A DNA stretch of 64,000 nucleotides from Manihot esculenta (GCF_001659605.2 NC_035163.2:29166158-29230157), one strand, 5' to 3'; numbered from the stretch's first letter, positions 33,755-45,300 are shown. Program-made: numbers and translations. Notes: generated by a model not told the origin, from the sequence alone.

Positions 33755-35050
33755 TCACAGCTTTAAATGTTCCAGTCTGGAAACCCCATCATTTCCCCTC
33801 AAGTGTTTGAGTTGTATCAAGTCCTTCACGGAGGTTTCCCGGTACACCGGAGGGTTCTCCTCTGATAGCAACTCCCTTATAGGGCCGTACACCCTCGACG
33901 TCTCCGGCCAAAGATGTTGCCTGAAGAAACATGCCACTGAAGTTCTTGGACCAACATTCATGGCTAATACCCTATGGTTGGCGCTAATAAATTTACCATT
34001 GGAGATTAGCTGCAAAAAGACATGGAGAAATCTAATAAAGTTAATGGTTGGTTCCATGAAATATAAACAAGCTTGAGCCAAATGGACTTGCCTGTAACAA
34101 ATCTCCCACATTTACCACTAAAGCTCCAGGCACTGAGGTAACATCAATCCATCTATTTTTGTGGAGGAATTGGAGGCCACCAATTTGGTCTTGTAAAAGT
34201 AAAGTCAGGAAGCTACTGTCACTATGTCTTGTGCAGCCCATGGTCAGTTCTGGCTCAGGACATGCTGGGTAGCAATGACCAAGGACATAGAGTCCTTCTG
34301 CACAACCCATGTCTATCAGGTGATTGGGCTTCAGCCCCAGAGATTCTGCTAACAATTGGAAAAGAATCACTCCTATTTTCATAATTCTGCTGGTGTAATC
34401 AATTATTATGTCCCTGCAGATAAACCATTCATTAACTTAGCACCATTAATATTTCTAAGACAAAGAAGGGAAAATTTGAGAAGAAAATACTAGAGTGGTG
34501 GTGATTTAGCTTGCCTGCATATTGAAGGCAAAACTTCAGAATTTGGAGGATTTGGTGCCATAACACAGGTCAAAGTATCCCTCCAACTAGCTGCTGATAC
34601 CTGATACAAATCAAAATTGGAATTGTACAGCACTTTTCTCGTGTAATCACGAGAATAAAACTCTTTTTTCGCTTCAGCTTCTTGATAATGAAATCTATGT
34701 ATCCCATTAATCATCTCCTCCAAAATGCTCATTGGGATACCATGATTAATCACCTGAAAGAAACCCCAATTCTCACAGGCAATTTTAAGCTGTGCAATGA
34801 TGTTAGCCTGGAGTCTTGGGTCCATATCGAAACCTTGCATGTCTATGACAGGAATGCTGAAGTTGGGTTCATCGGAACCTGACGTATCATCAAGCAGGGC
34901 TGGCCGCTCCTGATGAATGAATATGCGAGGGATTTTGGTCACCCCAGAATCTACAAGCCCCTTCACGCCAGCTTTTGTGTCGTCAAAATTCTTCAGTTCA
35001 CTTTCCCAGTCAGAATCATGTTTGCTTCCTGTTCGTATTTGGCCTTCCAT
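33755..35050 (-). CDS. 2OG/Fe(II) dioxygenase, ACC-oxidase-homolog type, array copy 2
   Basis: Exons 35050-34515, 34413-34092 and 34009-33755, total 1113 nt (370 residues). Signature [20 protein letters not shown], then FFQVINHGI. Fe(II) ligands H242, D244 (RHSDSSF) and H298; 2OG-binding R308-x-S (GPRTS). In the distal motif it has Asn before His (ANHRVL) where other copies have Glu or Tyr. Both introns begin with GC (GCAAGC for intron 1 at 34514, GCAAGT for intron 2 at 34091). This makes it the only copy with two non-canonical donors. The homologous splice points of the other five copies support both. Introns are short (101 and 82 bp). The frame upstream of 35050 has no ATG. Confidence 0.92.
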
Positions 35051-36248
35051 ATGTTCATTCCCAAGAAAAATCTGAAGAATATCACTTCTCAAGGCTTTGA
35101 TATTGAAATCTCTGAATCTTTATGTACAGAAGTTAAGGATAAACGGGTGAAAAAACTCGATCCCCGTGCCTAACAGAAAAACAAACTAAAAGAGTTTGCT
35201 AATCCACTCTTGCTACAAGAGTGTAATGATCAAACAACTAAACTTTAATTGTGTCAGATAAATTTTATTTCCAACGTTATTACAGAAAAGCAATCCCTTC
35301 TTTAGTTTAAACTAGAAATAACAGAGACGTCTCCAAATGCGCCACTTCTCCTTGTCAGCTATGCCGCGTGTGTGCCTGCCAATTCCACTAACGCTCTCAT
35401 GCATAACAGCAGGGTACACTCATCGAGGTTTAGAATGGACGTATTCGTATTAAGTTTTTCCGAATATCAATAAAATAAAATCTCTATTTAAACAAAAAAA
35501 AAAAAACACCAAAGCCTTAGTCTCAAACTAGTTGGATCAGCTACATGGATCATTTTTCATCCTTCAATTTTGCCTGAAACAAAATCCTTATCAAAAAATT
35601 GATATATATTAATATTAGATAATATGAATTGCATTTGAAATTAATTTAAACAAGACTACTGCAATGATTTTCAGCGTTCTTCACTTGCATCTATTTCTAA
35701 GGTCAAGTTTCCAAAATGAAAGCCTAATCCCATTCAAAATTCAAATAAAACTTTTGTAATTATTCATTATCAACCAAACAACCAATATTCATTATGAAAA
35801 ATTAATTGGAAGTATAAATATCCAAGGAATAGTTAATCCACATCAAGTTGACTAAGTTTATCCTTATTGTGATTATTCTGAAGAATACTTTACAAAATAT
35901 TAGATTCACTCTTAGTCTTTTATATCAACGCCCATATGTTATTTTATTATTTTATTTATCATGTCTATCCAAGCGGTAGATTAAAGAGATTACTAGTGTA
36001 GAGAATATACAAAAATGGAAAAATTTTATGTAACACAGAACTTTCACTAATATGACTAGTTTATTTTGAAACCATAATATATCATTCTCCAGTAATTTAA
36101 TTAATTAAACATAAATATATATTATAATAAAATTTATAAATTTAACAGTAACTATAATTTTATTACAAAATACTTATCGCTATAATTTTGTAACTAATAA
36201 TAAATTATTGACACAAATTTATAAACAATACTTTACATTTTTTTAGCA
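35051..36248. other. Spacer upstream of array copy 2
   Basis: Copy 2 promoter region, then A/T-rich DNA with one SINE-like motif at 35493-35552 (listed separately). No gene. Confidence 0.5.
35493..35552 (-). mobile_element. SINE 3'-end remnant (conserved angiosperm SINE tail motif)
   Basis: On the minus strand ATCCATGTAGCTGATCC runs on to AACTAGTTTGAGACTAAGGC and CTTTGGTG, then a T run. I recall this as the widely shared 3' domain of plant SINEs (CCATGTAGCCGACCCC...AAGGCTTTG...T). The 5' pol III box region is not evident, so it is probably truncated or diverged. Confidence 0.45.
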
Positions 36249-37640
36249 GTAACATTTTGGTGTTTTCTTCCGAGCTCTTTTTTTTTCTTTCCGAACATTT
36301 TGATCTCTCACATCTTCTGAATTTTTTTGTTTTTAGTCTGCTTACGAGTATTTTGCTCTCATACATTTTTCGGACATTTTTGCTTTTAGTCCATTTTTAA
36401 ACATTTTGCTCTCACACATCTTCCAGGCCTTTCTACCCTTAGTCTGTTTTTAAACATTTTGCTCTCGTGCATTTTCTGAATATTTTTTACCCTTAGTCTA
36501 CTTTCAAGAATTTTGCTCCTCATCGTCCAAACTCTTTGGCTCACTGGTCTACTTTTGAACTTCTTTAGCCCTGATTCTTTTTCTGAGGATTTAGGCTCAT
36601 GGCCTTACCTTTATTTATAGAATTTATCTGCAAAGTAAAAGTTTGCACAAAGTATGTGTAGCGAGAATGCATACTGTCAATTGAATAATATTTACTAATG
36701 AACATTGTATCGTAGTAGATACTTAGCTCCATGGTTTGGGCACTTTGGCCTTTCTTGGCGTTTTCGAGATTTAGACTCGTGGTTTTACTGGCGATTTTGA
36801 AAATTCAGACTCGTTGTCTTACTAGCGATTTTTGAGATTCAGGTTCATGGCCTTACTAGCGATTTCAAAGATTCAAGCTCGTGGCACTACTGGCGATTTT
36901 CGAAATTCAAGGTTGTGACCTTACTGGCTATTTTCGAGTCATGGCTCTACTGGCGATTTTAGAGATTTAGGCTCATGCCCTCACTGGCAATTTCAAAGAT
37001 TTAGACTTGTACCTTACTGGCGATTTCGAGCTTATTAGCTTTTATATTTCTTCTAAATTTTTTATGCAAAATAAAGGCTTGCACAAATTATATGTAACGA
37101 GAATGCTCACTGTTAATTTAATAATCATATTTGTCAATAAATATTGTGGTGTACAAGATACTTAGCTTCAAGTTGGCTTTTGGGTTCTTAACCCTGGTTA
37201 TCTGTCTGAGCACTTTTCGCTCTCCGTACTCTTTCGGGCTTTTTAGCCCTAATTAGCTCTTTGGTTTGCTAGTTGACTTATGGGCTCTTTAACCCTGACT
37301 CTCTTTCTGCGCACTTTTACTTTTGTACATTTTCCAGGCTCTTTTAGCCCTAGACTCTCTTTCGAGCATTTTTTCTCTTCCATTGCTTTCAAACATTTTT
37401 GCTCTTCCATTTCTTTCGAGCTTTTTGCCCTTTTGCATCTTCTAAACTTTTAGCCCATTTTTCCCTTGGGTGATTTCCAAGCTCTTAGCCCTATTCTCCC
37501 GAGTGTTTTTTTTCTTGGTGATTTCTGGGCTCTTAGTCCTAATTTCTACCCTTTCTCTTGCTTTTGAATTTTTCTGTAAAATAAAGGCTTGTGCAAAATA
37601 TATGTAACAAGAATGCTCGTTGTTAATTAAACAGCAAGTT
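36249..37640. repeat. Nested tandem-repeat block (about 1.4 kb)
   Basis: Three near-identical ~60-base segments (GCAAAATAAAGGCTTGCACA, then ...ATGTAACGAGAATGCTCACT) begin near 36629, 37064 and 37572. They divide the block into larger units of about 440-510 bp. Between them lie smaller repeats: ~53-bp units with CATTTTGCTCTC and TTAGTCTG (36249-36560), 34-bp units (36756-37031), and units with GGGCTCTTAACCCTGACTCT-like phrases (37170-37560). Low similarity among small units shows age. No coding frame. Confidence 0.8.
36756..37031. repeat. 34-bp tandem repeat, about eight copies
   Basis: Units begin TGGCGATTTT or variants at 36756, 36789, 36823, 36857, 36891, 36925 (shortened), 36951, 36985 and 37018. 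Most are 34 bp, of the form TGGCGATTTTCGAGATTCAG followed by GCTCGTGGCCTTAC, with several substitutions each. Confidence 0.85.
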
Positions 37641-38230
37641 ACTTGGCTTAATATTTCATCTAAATGCAAATATTAATTTTGTCCAACTATATCATCTTGT
37701 ATAATTCAAAAGAATTCAGTAAATGATGTTTCTCATGCATAAATCACTTCACAGCTTTCAAATCACACAGCAGCATGCTTTGAATAAATAATCATTTTCT
37801 TAGTGAACTCATGCTAATAATAATCACAAATGAGAGCCTTTTAAACTACTTTAGTATACTATCATATTTGGGTTCATATACACAAGGTTTTTATCTAAAA
37901 TTGTAAATTTGGTGACTAGTTCATGATAGCAAAAATACTTTGAGCTAAGGAAAGTAACTGAACAGCTTGGATAACTCGTGCACATCACCTCTCTTCCATG
38001 ATTGATGGATCGCCTTTGTGTTGCTCTTTCTTCTCATATCAGCATCTTCCTCTATCTGATTTTCACCGTGTGTCTTTTAGATGTAATTGGTGATTCTTGA
38101 GTCTTTCACCATCTCTCTTCCTTTTAGTATTTCTTGTTTTGGCTATTAGCTTTTCTTGATTTGCCATGTGCATCTCAATAGATTTTGTTTGTAAACTCCG
38201 GCTATAGGATAGTCTCTTTCATTTTCCATA

Positions 38231-38960
38231 GACGGCGCCACTTGATGAACTGAGATCCAGCAGACACCTGGACAACAGCTTGATTCAATAGTTTATCATT
38301 AATCCATGATTGATCTCATTAGATCCCTCAATATTTGATATTGAGGAAGGAGACCTGTAAAATAGAAGATGGTAAGGGGTCCATCGGGAATACCACCAGT
38401 GGAGATCCTCTGACGCTCAAGTTAGATCAAGAATTATTTGAAATTCATTCATATAATGAGAAAATAAATAATAAAGCACTCTAAAGGAATTTCTAGAGGG
38501 TCTGTATTTTGAGGGTTCTTTTGTGAGTATATGAGAGAGAGATTAACTTTGAGAGAGCTAATCTTAAAGAGAGAAAATCTCTCGAGAGAGTCTCTCCAGA
38601 GAGGTTGGTTCAGGGATATTTGTACCACCAATTTCTTGCCTTATGTCTCATCAAATTGGATGGTGGCGAGTTGTGGCACCAGTAGTTGACTAATCAATAC
38701 AGAACTGTTTTGCCCATATCTTTTGGCAGGCAGCCTTTTTCTGCACATGCATTTAATACTTCAGAGAGAGGATTACAGGGGTCGACTATCACATTGGAGG
38801 TCGACACCTTACTCTAGTTCCATTATGTTGTGCCCGACTCATCCAACCTATACAAAAGCAAGTTCTTTTTGTTTATTGAGGTCGATTGTTCCTATATTTA
38901 ATTGCTTTGTTAGCGGTACAAGTCTTTCCGTATTCTATATATAGGTGTTACGATTTAACA
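38231..38960 (-). mobile_element. Probable LTR-retrotransposon remnant: LTR and primer-binding site
   Basis: On the minus strand TGGCGCCGTCTATGGA (38240-38225) resembles the primer-binding site of plant Ty3/Gypsy elements (TGGCGCCGTC...). It follows sequence that could end an LTR in CA at 38246 or 38243. A TATA box (CTATATATAG, near 38935-38944) sits upstream on the same strand, as in an LTR. No gag or pol follows; instead about 600 bases of non-coding DNA lead into the tandem repeats at 37640. I infer a non-autonomous element. The outer LTR border and the second LTR were not found. Confidence 0.42.
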
Positions 38961-39237
38961 TGTCCTATCTTTTATATGTTATCAACTAGTGCAATCAAAA
39001 GATAATGCGTCTATGTTTACACATGATGGATAAGTGCAATGTATCATATATAGATCTAAATTTCAGATGTCAATAGCATCTGTTGGGAGAAAAAAAAATA
39101 AAGAGAGAAATAATGGGGAGAGACAAGACGCATCCACTGTCCAGGCTGCTGAGTATGGAAGTGTTAGCATAGGGAGAAAAGCATTAACCATGAACCATGA
39201 TGAGTACCGACTTACTTAAATGTCTCCAGCCAACAGT

Positions 39238-40518
39238 TCAAAGCTTTAAATGGTCCAGTCTAGAGTTCCAATCAAACCCTTTTGAATAGATTTTTGTGAG
39301 AAAATCTTTTATAGTGGTTTCTCGATATATTGGGGGATTTTCTTCTGACAGCAACTCCTTAATGGGTCCAAACACCGTGGACGAAGCTCCTTTCTCAATG
39401 TGCGTTCTGAAAAAACAACCTACTGAGATTCTTGGGCCGGCTTTTTTTGCCAGTACTCTATGATACACGCTTTTGAACATGCCATTGGTGATTAGCTGCA
39501 AAAGCAACACATGAACACTATTTAATTAGATAATATTCATTTTTTTATTAGCATGCAGCACCTAAATTCAATGTAAAAGAAGGCTTGCCTGTGACATGTC
39601 TCCCAAGTTAATTACTAGAGCACCTGAAATTGGAGTAACATCAACCCATTCATCTTTATGGAGGACTTGAAGGCCGCCCAATTGATCTTGTAAGAGAATT
39701 GAAAGGAAGGCAAGATCTGTGTGCTTGCGGACGCCCAATGTCAAGGATGGTTCAGGGCATGCTGGGTAGTAATTGCCAGTAAAATAAAGTCCCTCTGCGC
39801 ACCCCATATTTTTCAAGTGGTTGGGATTAAGTCCAACAGCTTCAGATAGCAATTCCAATATGGTTAATCCTAATTGCATCGCTTTGTTTGAGTACTTAAC
39901 CATTACATCTCTGCATGCAAAAGCAGAATATCAGATTATGGTACATGCATGAGAAATACAAGTAACTTGATCAACCACATACCTGCAAACCGGAGGCAAC
40001 TCTTCAGGATTGGGAGCATGAGGAACCATAAGACAGTACAGTGAATCCCTCCAAGTAGCTGCCTCGGCTTGGTAGAAATCAAAGTTGGTATTATAAATCA
40101 CATTCCTTGTCTCATCCCGTGTGAAGAAGTGTTTCTTCACCTCATTGTCTTGCTCATGAAATCTTCGCATCCCATCAATCATATCATCCAAAAGGGATAC
40201 TGGAATTCCATGATTTATTACCTGGAAAAAACCCCATTTCTCGCTGGCATCTCTAACCTCGTCAATTACATTTCTGCGAAGGCTTGGATCTCTACCGATG
40301 CCTTCGAAATCAATGATAGGTATGCTGTATTTATGGGGACCTGCACAAGGGTTGTCGTTGATCTTAGATTGATCATGGATAAAAATCCGGGGAATCTTTG
40401 TAATTCCAGCATCTATAAGGCCCTTAACGCCGGCCCTTGTTTCGTCGAAGGCCTTTAGTTGAGCTTGCCTGTCGTAGTCACATTCCAGCTTTTGAAAATT
40501 GCCTGAAGGGGTATCCAT
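39238..40518 (-). CDS. 2OG/Fe(II) dioxygenase, ACC-oxidase-homolog type, array copy 3
   Basis: Exons 40518-39983, 39910-39589 and 39495-39238, total 1116 nt (371 residues). Signature [20 protein letters not shown], then [10 protein letters not shown] and FFQVINHGI. Fe(II) ligands H242, D244 (KHTDLAF) and H298; 2OG-binding R308-x-S (GPRIS). It shares with copy 4 the IFIHDQ phrase and Tyr instead of Glu before the distal His (VYHRV), so these two are probably sister copies. Intron 1 is 72 bp, GT-AG; intron 2 begins GCAAGC. Possible TATA (ATTATATAAAA, near 40583-40593 on the minus strand) 65-75 bases before the ATG. Substrate unknown. Confidence 0.93.
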
Positions 40519-40835
40519 GATCTCTTGCCCCCAGCTACCAACTGCTGTTGTAATAGTAAGTTTTATGTATCTTCAGGTTTTTTTATATAATTATTTTAAT
40601 AATTTTAGAACAAGTTATATAAACTTAATACATTTTCCATCCTCACCGTGAGCCGCGTATCATGCTTGACACGTGACAGCTCCAAATTCCAAAATATGCT
40701 CGAGCTGGTAAAAGATCATTCAAATTTATGGGAGAAAAAAAAATTAAAATTGCACTACATCTCAGATTTCTTTTTCTTTTTTGTTCATGGACAATTATTG
40801 AATTTGAAATATAAATAAATAAATCTCATTTACTT
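40519..40835. other. Promoter region of array copy 3
   Basis: A/T-rich with a TATA-like box near 40583-40593. Nothing else. Confidence 0.45.
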
Positions 40836-41645
40836 TTATTTTATGGACCTAGATAAGATTTGTGAAATGAAAAATACTAAAGACAAATAGAAACCCTGGC
40901 ACCCTGCCACTCCAATTATAAAATAATCAATAAACAAGCTTGGAACCTGGACAATCCATATCTGCAACTGAATCTGATAAACATTAACTGTCAAATGTAA
41001 GACAAGACATTCAATAGCATTGAACCTGAATATCAAGTACAATTATATACACAAAACATCTTAGCTCCGAAGGAAAAATTAGAAGAGGAAACTATACGCA
41101 AGTGTGCAAGAGGAACTACAAAAAGATCAGAGCTTTTAACAGATAGCGTAAGATAAATTATGTAAACCGTGTTGTGATCAATTAAAGATCAAAACAGTTC
41201 CAAATTCTTAACAGTATTTCAAATTTCCACAACAAAAGAAACCCTGTTTGGGGTTACAGATCTTCTTCAACATAAAATCAATCAAACTGAATCAAGTCTA
41301 ACAAAATAACCCAGAAGAGAAAAAGCAAAACAAACACAATACTCATTTAGAATTAAAGAAAGAAGCAGAGGATCAGATGCCAAAGGCCAAAGACCACAAA
41401 TCCAAAATACCCAGGAGAAAAAAACAAGAACAGTAACAGTAACAGTAACAGTAACCGTAACAGTAACAGATAAACATAGTAATCAGTATAGAGAAGTTCT
41501 CAAAAACTACGGGCTGAGATTGGAAGGGGCGCGCGTGAAGTTACCTGAGAAGAAGAGGAAGGGGAAGAGGAAGATGAGAAGAAAGAGAATTTTGCACAAA
41601 TAGTGTTGTACTATGAGATTGAGATGGAGCTAACGTAGCCACGTA
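40836..41645 (-). other. Leader exon and intron-like remnant without coding region
   Basis: Read on the minus strand this has the look of a plant 5' leader. A CT-rich leader (about 41640-41545) ends in a good donor (CTTCTTCTCAG|GTAACT). A long T-rich intron-like stretch follows, and then acceptor-like CAG sites near 41045. No recognisable coding exon comes next; frames are short or stopped. It may be the 5' end of a gene copied here without its coding part, or a non-coding RNA gene. It contains a hexamer array (GTTACT on the minus strand, about 41430-41468). Confidence 0.3.
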
Positions 41646-43235
41646 GGGGATATAATTTTTAATTTAAACTTTCTTTTTAATTATTAGAACTCCATAAAAT
41701 GATTATTCATTCATAAAGAATATTTTTTAAATAAAATTACATATTATAAAATACTAATTAATTTCCAAAGAAAAAGATACTACACCTAACTAAATGAATT
41801 ATTAAAAACTTAATTTAAATATAAAATAAATTTAATATACTTAATAACAGAGTTCTGCATAATGTATTGACTCCAATTAAAGTTGATGATTTGATGTGTT
41901 TAATAACAGAGTTCTGCAGTATGTATGTGTAGACTCAAATTAAAATTGATGATAAGGAAAAAAAAAAAGCTTTCTATTTTCAAGAGGGTGAATTGTACGC
42001 TTAGAACTCATTCACTCAATTTATAAGCAAAAGAGAATATTACAGTGAAATGATATGAAATATCAAATTCAAGGAAATAATATGATTATATCATGGTTAT
42101 GCATTCACAAACTTTTAATATTAACATAAATATTCATATACATTTATTATCTAAAAATTATAATTTTTTGATTAATTTTTTATCAAGTGTTCAAATCTAT
42201 ACTCGTTTGAGAATCAATCAAAAAGTTACTCGAATCTCTTTTCAGAAGAAAAGTGGAATTCATATATTCAGGAGAGTATCAAACGGGCTGAAGTTGTGGC
42301 AGTGAGCATGAAACGGGAGGGCGCAACGGTGAGATATTGCAGAGGAGAGTGTCCGTGGGTAGATGTATGAAAAGACCCTAAAATAGTTGGAAAGGGAGAA
42401 GAGAGAAATAGGATACGGGCTGAAACTGTTAGCATGAAATAGATTTTAGAAGGCGAGGGTGAGAAATTGCAGAGGAGAATGCTGATGAATAGACGCATAC
42501 AAAAACATGACTATCCCATAGAGCGACGGCGAAACGGCCAGAAAAGGACCATGCATTGACGGGAAAAGAGGAGGTAAACAACGCTGAAATAGTCTCTCCA
42601 TGAAATGATGTTGTTTTAGTGTGGAGAAAAGGCAGTAAACTGGATTGCGCCGTTTTGGTGCAGAAAAAAGACGGGTAAACTGGATAAAAAAATATTGTGT
42701 GTGGGCAAACATAAGGGCAATTTAAAAACTATAGGTTAATTAAGACAGATAGTAAAAGCATGTGAAAAAGATGCAATTTAAGGATAAAATAAAACACTAT
42801 TCTCAATTACTATTGTTCACAGATAATAGCAATTGAGGACTGAGTTTTATTATATTATATATATATATATTAATCCATCAGGTGGAATAATCGGTCTCTG
42901 CAAGCGAACGGGTTGGATGAAAAGAGATTTATAATATGTATATATATATATATAGTAATGCTCAACTCTAAAATAAGTTATTCTAAAAAGTAATAAGTGG
43001 CTTTTTATTATATTTTGATATTTATTTATTTATTTTGCCTCAAATTTTTTATTACTATTAATTAATAGATAATTATTTATATTATTTTTTAAAAGAAAGT
43101 GACTTTTCATTCTACTAATGATAATAATAATTAATATATATTAAATACAATTTATTAGTCTTATTATCATTAATTAATATATCACCTTTTAATTTCTTAA
43201 TATTTAAAATAATATATATGTGCACGTGAAAGAGG
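41646..43235. other. Spacer with a diverged tandem duplication
   Basis: A/T-rich except for 42260-42700, which is G/C-richer and holds a repeated segment (listed separately). No gene recognised. Confidence 0.4.
42275..42515. repeat. Diverged tandem duplication, about 140-bp period
   Basis: Two units (about 42275-42385 and 42418-42515) share GGGCTGAA, AGCATGAAA, GGTGAGATATTGCAGAGGAG (GGTGAGAAATTGCAGAGGAG in unit 2) and a GTAGATG/ATAGACG end. Similarity is clear but imperfect. Origin unknown. Confidence 0.55.
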
Positions 43236-43360
43236 AAATTTATAACACTTCGAGGTTTAGTCTGGTGGAAAGTGCATCCTTGTAGCCTTGAGAGGTCTAA
43301 GGTTCGACTCCCCCAATTCCTATTTTAAAATTTTTAAAAAAAAATAAAGAAAATTTATAA
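43236..43360 (+). mobile_element. Second copy of the short tRNA-derived SINE
   Basis: The body (about 43246-43325) has TTTAGTCTGGTGGAAAGTGC (A box) and AAGGTTCGACTCCC (B box) about 40 bases apart, then an A-rich tail. It aligns along its length with 11401-11480 (shared TTTA.TCTG.TG, TGCATC, TTGAGAG, GTTC.A.TC). Flanks share AAATTTATAA (43236-43245, 43351-43360), extendable to 15 bases with two mismatches. Its boxes are nearer the pol III consensus than the other copy's. Confidence 0.72.
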
Positions 43361-44599
43361 AAAATTTTTAAATTTAAAATTAACAAGTAAAAATAATTAA
43401 AGACATATTGTAATTACTCGATTAAACCATAATTTTAATACATGTTATATTTATCTTTTAACTATATTTTACTCTTCTTTTTTTTTTTTGGTCTGAGGTA
43501 ATAACCTTAATCGATGACTATAATATTGACATATTCTAAAATGATTATTTTAATTAAAATAATATATTTTTATTATTATTTAGTTAATTATTTTAAAAAA
43601 TCATAATAAATAAATTAATAATTATTCATTAATTTTAGTTAATTATAATTTTTAAATTGTAAATTGTAAAAATTGAGTAATGGATGAGAGGAGAGCGAAT
43701 ATATATGGTCGTAAAGAATGTATATGGTGATGGTTAACCTGCAAACAGTTTGAGTGATTTTACTTAAATTAGAGTGAGAGATAGAGATGAAATAAACATC
43801 AAAATAATAATTACTAAAAAAATAAATAAATAATAATCTTGAGACAACAAAAAAAAGAAAAATAAATAAAAATTATAAAATGGAGAGCCTATGATAATTA
43901 TAATAAAATTAAATATATTTTTTTTAATATTAATTAAAAAGTAATTTGAATATTATTTTTAATATTATTATAAAAATATTTTTGTTTATATATGCGTAAT
44001 TAACAATATACCATATATATCAATTACAAAAGCTTTGTCATAAGCTCCTTTCATTATTAATAAAATAAATGATTAATTATGTTTTTTTTTTTGTTGGAAA
44101 ATGATTAATAACGTCTTGTTGCATTTATGACTATTACATCCTTATTGTTATCTTGTAATTGGTAACCTTATTATACTCTCCCATACTGAATCCAACTTAT
44201 CATAGAAAAGAGAAACTGAAACCCAAGCAATTAGAAAGGATCATAAATTATAATATATAATATATAATTTTAAAAATTTTATATAATTGAATTATCTTTT
44301 TCATGTTATTACCTTTTATATAATAAAAATATACAACTTTTTTATTTACTGTGCCATACAATTTAATATATTAATATTTATTTTGTGAGTATCAAATTTA
44401 GTTTTATATATGTATTTTAAAATAATTAATTAAATATCACTATTCAAAGTTTAATAAAAGTATAAATTTAAAGCATTTTTAATAATTTATTTATAAATAT
44501 ATAAAAGTATAATTATAATAAAATATTTTTTTAAAGCAAATATAAAAATATAATTATAATTTATTTATTTATATTAATAAAATTTTATCAAATATAAAG
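43361..44599. other. Very A/T-rich spacer
   Basis: Long A/T tracts with no gene or clear element. Confidence 0.5.
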
Positions 44600-45300
44600 A
44601 AATATCATCCAAAATAGAGAGACGATTATACATGATAGATTCTCTAATCAAAATATGAGCAGATAGATAGAGTAGCATTACGACGAATCCATCTAACAGA
44701 AATATCATTTCTAAAATCTAATAAAAATTTACAATTATTCAAAATCAAACTTATGCATAAGGTAATTTGACAAAAATACTCTTCAAGTATCTGTCTAAAC
44801 CCTGTATAAGATAATTTAGTAAAAATACTCCTCCTTCTTTCTCATCTCTCGAGCATAAATCATTCAAATCTCCTGAATAAAGTCACGAAAGAAAACTTCT
44901 ACGAGATAGAGATTGAATAAGATTTAAAGGCTAATATCGTCGTTGTGATTTCGGAAACTTATAATAACTAGTAAACCTCCATTAAATATTATTTTCCGAA
45001 ACAACCGAATCAATAAAATTTGAAAAAAAGCCAACCACAGAAACAGATCCATGACTCTTCCACATTAACGAAATGCCTCCTTCAAATCCTTGTCTATTGA
45101 CCGAGAAGTAACCATTAAAATATAAAAAATTACGAAAAAATTCTATACGAAAACTAAGAGTTTTTGTTTATATCAAAAATAAAATATATGACTTGTAACT
45201 AGAAATCAAATCTTTCAATATAATAACTGTTTGAGAATTGCCGTCATAAATCTGCTAAAGAGGTCTGTATATTCTGAAAATTGATTGGATTGTATGCGAG
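44600..45300 (-). pseudogene. Decayed LINE endonuclease fragment
   Basis: On the minus strand, with several stops and shifts, fragments match a LINE endonuclease in the right order: a KDLISSYKSYILFL stretch followed by TKTLSFR (metal-binding Glu position lost), GYFSVNRQGFEGGISLMWKS, a WRFTSYYKFP stretch and then LYSGDLNDL and EKEGG. These correspond to the SETK, GGL.L.WK, WR.TGFYG.P and L..GDFNE parts of plant LINE ORF2. No reverse transcriptase is attached. It is a different, much older element than the one at 2488-7903. Confidence 0.6.

Noticed and set aside
36249..37640. CRISPR-like array
   Set aside because: Eukaryotic DNA; the units are contiguous, diverged tandem repeats without unique spacers of constant length.
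39238..40518. True ACC oxidase (ethylene synthesis) for the array genes
   Set aside because: The [19 protein letters not shown] N-terminal extension and overall form belong to the 'ACC oxidase homolog' branch, not to genuine ACC oxidases of about 315 residues.
43246..43325. Functional tRNA gene
   Set aside because: It has A- and B-box-like words but no convincing acceptor or anticodon stem, and it has an A tail and flank duplication as a SINE does.
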